A stretch of DNA of 6,745 nucleotides, taken from assembly GCA_023420745.1 (NCBI GenBank), contig JAEZVQ010000004.1, positions 1 to 6,745 on the forward strand. Reading direction: 5' to 3'. Below, piece after piece: positions 1-6,745 of this stretch (the first letter of the stretch is position 1; every line of letters starts with the position of its first letter). Source of the stretch: Actinomycetes bacterium. GTDB taxonomy: Bacteria; Actinomycetota; Actinomycetes; Actinomycetales; Actinomycetaceae. The notes below the pieces were generated by a model. The model saw only the letters and a list, made by a program, of their open reading frames with translations. It was not told where the DNA came from and did not search any database. The position numbers and the translations under genes are program-made.

Positions 1-1275
<1,275 letters not shown>

Positions 1276-1279
<4 letters not shown>

Positions 1280-1857
1280 TGCCCCGGTTGTGCGGGCGTC
1301 ACGGCGTTGTCAGTATCGGCAAAGGTCACACCCGGCAACGGCTGCTTCCCCGGTGCTGTTCCCACAAAGTAACGCGGGTTGATTTCAACGCTCACCCCCG
1401 CGAGTTTCTGCGCCATTTCGACCTGGAACTCGTCTTTACTCATCCCCGATTGTCCCAGCATCTGGATGTTTTGCATGTAGCGCAGCACCGACACGGTCAC
1501 GTCGTTGACCTCGATATTCTGCTCGGCACTGACGCGGGCGACGAGATTCTTGACATCGTCGTCAGACACGCTCACCCCGTGGTCTGCGGCAATAGCATCC
1601 ACCGCGTGACTTTGGCTGAGAACGGTAGCGATCGTGGCGGCGTCAATCTGCTGGTTAGTAATCAGCGTCATCGCCTTCGCGCTTTCGTTCACCTCATGTT
1701 GCGTGTAGCGGTGGTTGTCGACGATCACCGCCGCGCCCGGGTGAGCGGAACACGCGCCAAGCATGGCGGCAGTAACCACAATCGCTGCAGCGACGCGGCG
1801 TCCGCGACCAGCGCCGGAAGTTTGACGACCAGTCAATCGGGTGGAGAGTCGAATCAC
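1276..1857 (-). CDS. Lipoprotein with SurA-like N-terminal domain
   Basis: A 193-residue protein of uncertain function. It opens with a basic segment (GRGRR, residues 17-21), a hydrophobic stretch at about 22-35 and the lipobox L33-G34-A35-C36, so it should be lipidated on Cys36 and anchored on the outside of the cytoplasmic membrane. The mature part is short. AVIVDNHRYTQHEVNES (about 43-59) and the helical, charged region to about residue 160 resemble the N-terminal, chaperone-like domain of SurA; the ending EINPRYFVG resembles small actinobacterial SurA-N lipoproteins. No parvulin-type prolyl isomerase domain follows. The tail is Pro/Thr/Gln-rich. The start is GTG at 1855-1857, with GGAG 5 bases before it at 1863-1866. 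Its place right after mfd and before eno matches the family's known setting in Actinobacteria. A role in folding or quality control of exported proteins is inferred from the fold only. Confidence 0.88.
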
Positions 1858-1862
1858 AGGTT

Positions 1863-1866
1863 CTCC
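1863..1866 (-). promoter_or_regulatory. Ribosome-binding site of the lipoprotein gene
   Basis: GGAG on the minus strand, 5 bases before the GTG start, within a purine-rich run (AAAGGACGGAGAA). It supports the GTG start and therefore the complete signal peptide. Confidence 0.75.
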
Positions 1867-1892
1867 GTCCTTTCACACGTTGATCCACACTC

Positions 1893-1898
1893 ATTCTA
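1893..1898 (-). promoter_or_regulatory. Candidate -10 promoter element for the lipoprotein gene
   Basis: TAGAAT on the minus strand matches the TATAAT consensus in five of six positions and lies in an otherwise GC-rich gap between the mfd stop and the lipoprotein start. Transcription would begin near 1885-1887, giving a leader of about 30 bases. No convincing -35 hexamer is seen at 16-18 bases; actinobacterial promoters often have weak -35 elements. The transcript could continue into eno. Confidence 0.4.
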
Positions 1899-1942
1899 AA
1901 CCCCGTCACCGCACGCGCCCACAGGGACTTTTGACGCACCGA

Positions 1943-4900
1943 CTACGTGAGGGTCATTGGAGTGATGATGGTGTCGAGCACGCGCTCAACCCAGTCGATG
2001 AGTTCTTCGTCAGCCAGCGGTTGCGCTCCCAGCCGCGTCGGTGCCGGCATCTTGACAAGTAGGGTACGCACCGCGGGTTTGAGGACAGATCCGGGATAAA
2101 GTCGGCGCAGTCGCATCGCCTGGGCGTCGCCGAGTTCCACCGGCTGCATCCGCACGTACTGTCCTTGCATGGCGATGTCACGCACACCAAGTAGTCGCGC
2201 ATGTTCGCGCAGACCAGCGATGGCGAAAAGCCTCTGCACTTCGACGGGAATGTCACCGTAGCGGTCGCGAAGCTCGTCGCGGAGGTCGGCGGCGGTGTCC
2301 GCGGTCGCCAGTGCCGCGATCTTCGCATACGTCTCCAGGCGCAGCTGTTCGCCGGTGATATAGGAGTCGGGGATGTGTGCGTTGACCGCGAGTTCGACGC
2401 GCATCTCGTCGCGTTTGGGCGTGTTACCCCGGTAGGTGTTGACCGCGTCGGCCACCATCCGCACGTAAAGGTCGAATCCGACACCGGCAATGTGCCCGGA
2501 TTGTTCGCCGCCGAGGAGGTTCCCCGCACCCCGGATTTCCAAGTCCTTTTGCGCCACCGCGATCCCCGATCCCAGCTGTGTATGTGCGGCAATGGTGGAC
2601 AGGCGCTCATGTGCGGTTTCGGTCAACGCCTTGTCTGCCGGGTAGAGGAAATACGCGTAGCCGCGTTCTCGCCCGCGCCCGACACGACCGCGCAACTGGT
2701 GCAGCTGCGACAATCCCATCGCATCGGCACGATCAACAATCAGCGTATTGGCGTTGGCAATATCGAGACCGGTCTCAATAATCGTCGTGCACACGAGGAC
2801 GTCGAAGTCGCGGTTCCAAAAGTCGACGATGACGCGCTCGAGTTCTGATTCCGACAGTTTTCCGTGTGCTACTCTCACGCGCGCCGCGGGCACGAGGTCG
2901 GCAATTTTTGCCGCCACAGAATCGATGTCCTCAACCCGGTTGTGGACGTAGAACACCTGCCCGTCGCGCAGCAGCTCGCGTTTGACAGCGGCCGCGACTT
3001 GCTCATCGGAGTAGCCACCGACAAAGGTGAGGATCGGGTGGCGATCCTCGGGCGGGGTGGCGAGCAGCGACATTTCACGAATCCCTGTCACCGCCATTTC
3101 CAGGGTGCGTGGGATCGGTGTGGCCGACATCGACAGCACGTCAACGTCGGTACGCAACTGCTTCAGGGCTTCTTTGTGCTCGACACCGAAGCGCTGCTCC
3201 TCGTCAATAATCACCAGCCCGAGGCTCTTGAACCGCACGGTGCCAGAAATCAGCGCATGGGTTCCGATCACAACGTCAATTTCGCCGGAGAGCAGTCCAG
3301 CTCGTACTTTCTCGGCTTCGGCTTTCGTTGAAAAACGCGACAACGAGGCGACGGTAACGGGGAAACCGGTGTAGCGCTGGGTGAAGGTTTCACAATGCTG
3401 CTGAACGAGCAGCGTCGTCGGGACGAGGATCGCGACCTGTTTGCCGTCTTGCACCGCCTTGAACGCGGCGCGCACGGCAATCTCGGTTTTCCCATAGCCG
3501 ACGTCACCGCACAGCAGTCGATCCATCGGCACCGGTTTTTCCATATCCGACTTCACCTCGTCGATGGTGACGAGCTGGTCGGGGGTCTCCACATAGGAAA
3601 ATGCGTCTTCGAGTTCGCGCTGCCACGGCGTATCCGGGGAAAACGCGTGTCCCTTCGTCGCTTGCCGTGCCGCGTAGAGTCGAATCAGCTCGTTGGCGAT
3701 TTCCTTAACTGCTTTGCGTGCTTTCGCCTTCGTTTTCGCCCACTCGGTTCCGCCCATCTTCGACAGGCCGGGCGAGTCGGAACCGGTGTAGCGAGTGACC
3801 TGGTCGAGCTGGTCGGTGGGCACGTAGAGGACGTCATTGGGACCACCCCGCCGCCCCGGCGCGTACTCGACCTGCAGGTAGTCGCGGGTAACGGCATTCG
3901 CCCCGGCGCCGACTGTCCTCGTCACCATCTGCACAAAACGCCCGATGCCGTGGCGTTCGTGAACGATGAAATCTCCGGGGGTGAGCGTCAGCGGATCGAT
4001 GCCGCGCCGTCTCCTCGTCGGCATTCGACGCGCGGGGTCGGTGGCGCTCGAGGCGCGCCCGGTGAGGTCGGTGTCGGTGACGAGGGCGAGGCGAAGATCC
4101 GGCCACACGGCACCTGGGCCGGCGCTGGCGGCAAGGAGGGTGACGACACCCGGCTCCGGCTCGCTGTCAAGACGGGTGACGATGCGCGCGGGAATGTCGG
4201 CATCGCGCATCACCTGTGCGAGACGCTGAGCCGAACCCCCACCCTCCGAGGTAACCACGATTCTCCACCCGCGGCCGGACAGGTCACGCAGATCCCGCAC
4301 CGCCTCGTCGACTTTCCCGCGGTAGGAGTGGACGTCGCGGGATCCGAGCTGGATGAGCGTGTTCGCGGCAATAATCGGGGCGTGCGCGGCATCAATACCG
4401 TCGTCGACGCTGCGCGCCACGGTGAGGTCGCGCCCGTAGGCGTCGACCGTGGCGTCGGCGAGTGCCGCGGGGGTGAGAGTGGTGAGTTCCACCCAGCCCA
4501 TCCCGCGTGACGCGGCCTCGCTCGCCATCTCTTCAACGGAGCGAAATGACGCCGATTCCGCTTCGATCGGCACCTCGCCACCCGACGCTGCGGCACGCCA
4601 CGCGGCGAGGAGAAATTCCTCGGTGGTGGCGACGAGATCCTCGGCACGCGCTCGAACGCGCTCGGGATCGCTAACGACAATCGTCGACGCGGAGTCGACG
4701 AGGTCGAGAATCGACACCATCGCGTCAACGAGGATGGGGCTGAGCGACTCCATCCCTTCCACAGCAATCCCCTCTGCCATCACCTCGAGCATCGACGCTG
4801 CGCCAGTCAGTGTCGGTGTCAAGGATCGGGCGCGTTGCCGCACCGATTCGGTGAGGAGTAGCTCGCGTGCTGCCGGCGCCCACAACCCGCCTTCAGCGAC

Positions 4901-5575
4901 CCCGAGGGAACGCTGATCGGACACCGCGAAGTAGCGGATGTCGCTCACCTCGTCACCGAAGAGTTCGATGCGCACCGGATGCGGGTCGGTCGGGGCGAAA
5001 ACGTCGAGGATGCCGCCGCGAACCGCCATCTCGCCGCGAGATCGCACCATGTCGGTACGCTCATACCCGATGGCGCCCAGCCGGTCAACGAGGTCGGCAA
5101 GGTCGACAATGTTGCCCTCACGAATCCGCACCGGTTCGATGTCGCCCAACCCGGCGATCATGGGCTGGAGGAAAGCACGCAACCCGGTGACGAGAATACG
5201 AATCGGCCCGGTGGCGGAGCCAACCTCACCCTCCGGATGGGCGAGGCGACGCATCACGGCGACGCGACGTGCCATGGTGTCGCGCTGAGGGGAGAGCCGC
5301 TCGTGGGGCAGCGTCTCCCACGCGGGCAGTACCGCCACGCCCTCGGTGTAGCACGACAGTGCGGCGGCTAGTTCGTCGGCTTCGCGCCCGGTCGCGGTGA
5401 CGACAACGAGCGGGTGACGCGCCTCAGCGCCTGCGGCAATGAGCGGTGGGCGCGCACCGACCGGCATCACCAGCGTCGCGGGTTCAGCCGAACTGGCGTC
5501 GCGAATGGCGCGCGTGGCGGCAGCAAAAGCCGGGTCGGTGTCGAGGACGTCGAGGAGGGAGCGAAGTACAGTCAC
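1943..5575 (-). CDS. mfd: Transcription-repair coupling factor Mfd
   Basis: A 1210-residue ATP-driven DNA translocase that pushes or removes RNA polymerase stalled at DNA damage and recruits UvrA for nucleotide excision repair. Domains in order: a UvrB-like region (about 1-240) with WETLPHERLSP at 86-96, RGGILDVFAP at 186-195 and no functional Walker A; a CarD-like RNA-polymerase-interacting domain from about 530 (GDFIVHERHGIGRF, Asp535); the superfamily 2 translocase with Walker A GDVGYGKT at 690-697 (Lys696), DEEQ at 791-794, SMSATPIPRT, ETGLDIANANT and motif VI QLRGRVGRG at 960-968; and a C-terminal TRCF domain at about 1060-1170. All key motifs are intact. It is a little longer than the E. 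coli protein (1148), as is usual in Actinobacteria. The start is GTG at 5573-5575; no other start codon lies in frame between it and the pth stop. It follows pth by 49 bases with no clear promoter between, so the two are probably cotranscribed. Confidence 0.98.
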   Translation of the reverse strand: MTVLRSLLDVLDTDPAFAAATRAIRDASSAEPATLVMPVGARPPLIAAGAEARHPLVVVTATGREADELAAALSCYTEGVAVLPAWETLPHERLSPQRDTMARRVAVMRRLAHPEGEVGSATGPIRILVTGLRAFLQPMIAGLGDIEPVRIREGNIVDLADLVDRLGAIGYERTDMVRSRGEMAVRGGILDVFAPTDPHPVRIELFGDEVSDIRYFAVSDQRSLGVAEGGLWAPAARELLLTESVRQRARSLTPTLTGAASMLEVMAEGIAVEGMESLSPILVDAMVSILDLVDSASTIVVSDPERVRARAEDLVATTEEFLLAAWRAAASGGEVPIEAESASFRSVEEMASEAASRGMGWVELTTLTPAALADATVDAYGRDLTVARSVDDGIDAAHAPIIAANTLIQLGSRDVHSYRGKVDEAVRDLRDLSGRGWRIVVTSEGGGSAQRLAQVMRDADIPARIVTRLDSEPEPGVVTLLAASAGPGAVWPDLRLALVTDTDLTGRASSATDPARRMPTRRRRGIDPLTLTPGDFIVHERHGIGRFVQMVTRTVGAGANAVTRDYLQVEYAPGRRGGPNDVLYVPTDQLDQVTRYTGSDSPGLSKMGGTEWAKTKAKARKAVKEIANELIRLYAARQATKGHAFSPDTPWQRELEDAFSYVETPDQLVTIDEVKSDMEKPVPMDRLLCGDVGYGKTEIAVRAAFKAVQDGKQVAILVPTTLLVQQHCETFTQRYTGFPVTVASLSRFSTKAEAEKVRAGLLSGEIDVVIGTHALISGTVRFKSLGLVIIDEEQRFGVEHKEALKQLRTDVDVLSMSATPIPRTLEMAVTGIREMSLLATPPEDRHPILTFVGGYSDEQVAAAVKRELLRDGQVFYVHNRVEDIDSVAAKIADLVPAARVRVAHGKLSESELERVIVDFWNRDFDVLVCTTIIETGLDIANANTLIVDRADAMGLSQLHQLRGRVGRGRERGYAYFLYPADKALTETAHERLSTIAAHTQLGSGIAVAQKDLEIRGAGNLLGGEQSGHIAGVGFDLYVRMVADAVNTYRGNTPKRDEMRVELAVNAHIPDSYITGEQLRLETYAKIAALATADTAADLRDELRDRYGDIPVEVQRLFAIAGLREHARLLGVRDIAMQGQYVRMQPVELGDAQAMRLRRLYPGSVLKPAVRTLLVKMPAPTRLGAQPLADEELIDWVERVLDTIITPMTLT

Positions 5576-5579
5576 GGTT

Positions 5580-5586
5580 CTCTTCT
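5580..5586 (-). promoter_or_regulatory. Weak ribosome-binding site of mfd
   Basis: AGAAGAG on the minus strand, 4 bases before the GTG start. It lacks the GGAG core. A weak site with a GTG start would give low translation, plausible for a repair protein. No better site is present in the 49-base gap after pth. Confidence 0.5.
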
Positions 5587-5624
5587 GGCAGCGATGGGTA
5601 ATGCGGTGACAGTCGTGGAGGCGG

Positions 5625-6254
5625 TCACGAACTCAGCGATGACGCGGTGTGCGCCCGCTGCTGTGCGGTGGTGAAACCGAGGGTGACGATGTCTTCGACC
5701 ACGTCAGCGGCACGTTCGACGGTGACGGCGAACTCGTCGCGTTGACGCGCGGGGATGTGGGCGAGGACAAAATCGGACACATCCATGCGCCCCGGCGGGC
5801 GACCGATCCCCACGCGCAGCCGCGCATAGTCGCGTGTGCCCAGGTGCGCGGAGATCGATTTCAAGCCATTGTGCCCGCCTTCGCCACCGCCGCGCTTGAC
5901 GCGCACATCGTGTTCAGGGATGTCGAGCTCGTCGTGAACGATGAGGAGGTGTTCGGCAGGGATGGAGAAGAACCGGGTGAGCTGACCGGTGGGCCCGCCG
6001 GATTCGTTCATGTAGCTGTCGAGGTAGGCGAGGATGACGCGCGGTCCGGGGCGACCACCCTCACCGATGCCAATGCGACATTCGGCGACGTGAGCGCGCG
6101 CTCGGTGGTGGACAAACGTGGCGCCGGCACGCCGCGCCAGCGCGTCAACGACCATCCGCCCCGCATTGTGCCGGGTGTCGGCATAGCGTTGACCGGGGTT
6201 ACCCAGTCCGATAATCATCCACGGCTGCTGGGCGCCACTCGTTTCACTGGGCAT
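5625..6254 (-). CDS. pth: Peptidyl-tRNA hydrolase
   Basis: Pth cleaves the ester bond between peptide and tRNA in prematurely released peptidyl-tRNA, recycling tRNA in the cytoplasm; it is essential in many bacteria. The 209-residue protein fits the bacterial Pth family (about 190-210). Visible motifs: IIGLGNPGQRYADTRHNAG with Asn19 and the catalytic His29, SYMNESGGP with Met82-Asn83, HDELDIP with Asp108, and GGGEGGHNGLKS with Asn129, matching the E. coli residues Asn10, His20, Met67-Asn68, Asp93 and Asn114. The ending RVGIGRPPGRMD...FVLAHI is typical. A difference: the KP pair often found before the Met-Asn motif in Actinobacteria is replaced (AYLDSYMN). The start is ATG at 6252-6254, chosen over Met13 because AGAGGAA lies just upstream, whereas Met13 has no such site. 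It starts 12 bases after galK and lies 49 bases before mfd, suggesting one transcript. Confidence 0.96.
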   Translation of the reverse strand: MPSETSGAQQPWMIIGLGNPGQRYADTRHNAGRMVVDALARRAGATFVHHRARAHVAECRIGIGEGGRPGPRVILAYLDSYMNESGGPTGQLTRFFSIPAEHLLIVHDELDIPEHDVRVKRGGGEGGHNGLKSISAHLGTRDYARLRVGIGRPPGRMDVSDFVLAHIPARQRDEFAVTVERAADVVEDIVTLGFTTAQQRAHTASSLSS

Positions 6255-6258
6255 CGCG

Positions 6259-6265
6259 TTCCTCT
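6259..6265 (-). promoter_or_regulatory. Ribosome-binding site of pth, against the galK stop codon
   Basis: AGAGGAA on the minus strand, 4 bases before the pth ATG and starting within a few bases of the galK TAG (6267-6269). The closeness indicates cotranscription and possibly translational coupling of galK and pth. Confidence 0.7.
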
Positions 6266-6266
6266 T

Positions 6267-6745
6267 CTACTTCGCCGGCGTCGCCGGAACGGCAACGAGG
6301 AATGCGGGGGTGTTAAAACCGCGGTACGCGAACGCATCGCCAATCGCCTGGGTGATGCGCTCGACCTCGCTACTGTCAACGAGGACGATCGCTGAACCGC
6401 CAAAGCCGCCACCCGTCATCCGCGCCCCGTAGGCGCCGTACTCCATCGCCACCTCGACAACCGTATCGAGTTCCGGACAGGTCACCTCGTAGTCGTCGCG
6501 CAGCGACTCGTGGGACGCCACCATCAACTGCCCGAGGATTGTCAGACGCTGGGCATCGAGAACGCGCGGATCATCCGAAACCGAGTTGCCACCTCCCATG
6601 TCCCCCGATTCGCCGGTCAGCTCGTCGACAAAACGCAGGGTTCGCGCAATCTCACCGACAACGTGGCGGACTCGGCGACGATGTTCGTCGTCGAGACCGC
6701 TGAGGTCGCGTTCCTCGCCAACTTCGACGCGCAGCTCAACTCCGG
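6267..6745 (-). CDS. galK: Galactokinase, C-terminal part (5' end beyond the window)
   Basis: Galactokinase phosphorylates alpha-D-galactose with ATP to galactose 1-phosphate, the first committed step of the Leloir pathway. About 158 C-terminal codons are visible, roughly 40% of a typical enzyme of 380-430 residues. Marks of the family: [14 protein letters not shown] (in GalK this region follows the ATP-binding part), [21 protein letters not shown] at about 6470-6525, which is diagnostic for galactokinase among GHMP kinases, and the third GHMP motif [17 protein letters not shown] at about 6380-6430. The N-terminal galactokinase signature and the GHMP ATP-binding motif lie outside the window, so completeness cannot be judged. 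The stop is TAG at 6267-6269. The frame is open to the window edge, so the Met codon at 6597-6599 is internal. A linker rich in Gly/Ser/Asp ([14 protein letters not shown]) sits before the LMVASH motif. Its product has no functional link to pth; the pairing looks like transcriptional convenience. Confidence 0.95.
   Translation of the reverse strand, partial: GVELRVEVGEERDLSGLDDEHRRRVRHVVGEIARTLRFVDELTGESGDMGGGNSVSDDPRVLDAQRLTILGQLMVASHESLRDDYEVTCPELDTVVEVAMEYGAYGARMTGGGFGGSAIVLVDSSEVERITQAIGDAFAYRGFNTPAFLVAVPATPAK

Noticed and set aside
3395..4510. A 371-codon open frame on the plus strand opposite mfd
   Set aside because: It is wholly antisense to the intact translocase part of Mfd, and its composition (Arg, Gly, His-rich) is that of a shadow frame. 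No ribosome-binding site or domain supports it.
5649..6395. A 248-codon open frame on the plus strand opposite pth and the end of galK
   Set aside because: It is antisense to two well-supported genes, spans their junction and has no recognisable motif.
6267..6599. A separate 110-residue protein starting at the Met codon at 6597-6599
   Set aside because: The same frame stays open to the window edge and the upstream residues match galactokinase, so this Met is internal.

Overview
The window carries five protein-coding genes, all on the minus strand and packed almost without gaps. Reading in the direction of transcription (right to left) they are: the 3' part of a galactokinase gene (galK), peptidyl-tRNA hydrolase (pth), transcription-repair coupling factor (mfd), a small lipoprotein with a SurA-like N-terminal domain, and the 5' part of enolase (eno). 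The two outer genes are cut by the window edges. No RNA gene, insertion sequence, phage gene, CRISPR array or toxin-antitoxin pair was seen.

The DNA is GC-rich (about 60% by eye). The Mfd is long (1210 residues). The Pth motif (YMNESG) and the C-terminal half of that protein resemble actinobacterial enzymes, and mfd followed by a SurA-N lipoprotein and then eno is an arrangement known from Actinobacteria. I infer an actinobacterium, possibly from the Actinomycetaceae or Micrococcales side because of the enolase N-terminus. The genus cannot be fixed from this sequence.

Region by region: 6267-6745 is galK (end of the Leloir pathway enzyme). Twelve bases later pth begins (5625-6254), with its ribosome-binding site directly against the galK stop codon. 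A 49-base gap leads to mfd (1943-5575). An 85-base gap with a good -10 element leads to the lipoprotein gene (1276-1857). A 75-base leader with a small perfect hairpin and a strong ribosome-binding site leads to eno (1-1200). galK, pth and mfd are probably one transcription unit; the lipoprotein and eno probably have promoters of their own, at least in part.

The genes are linked mainly by conserved chromosomal neighbourhood, not by one pathway: sugar entry (GalK), recycling of peptidyl-tRNA (Pth), rescue and repair at stalled RNA polymerase (Mfd), an envelope lipoprotein of uncertain role, and glycolysis (enolase). I looked for an undescribed system and did not find one. The findings are modest: neighbourhood changes (no mazG before eno, galK directly before pth), a motif change in Pth, a leader hairpin at eno, and a truncated SurA-like lipoprotein.
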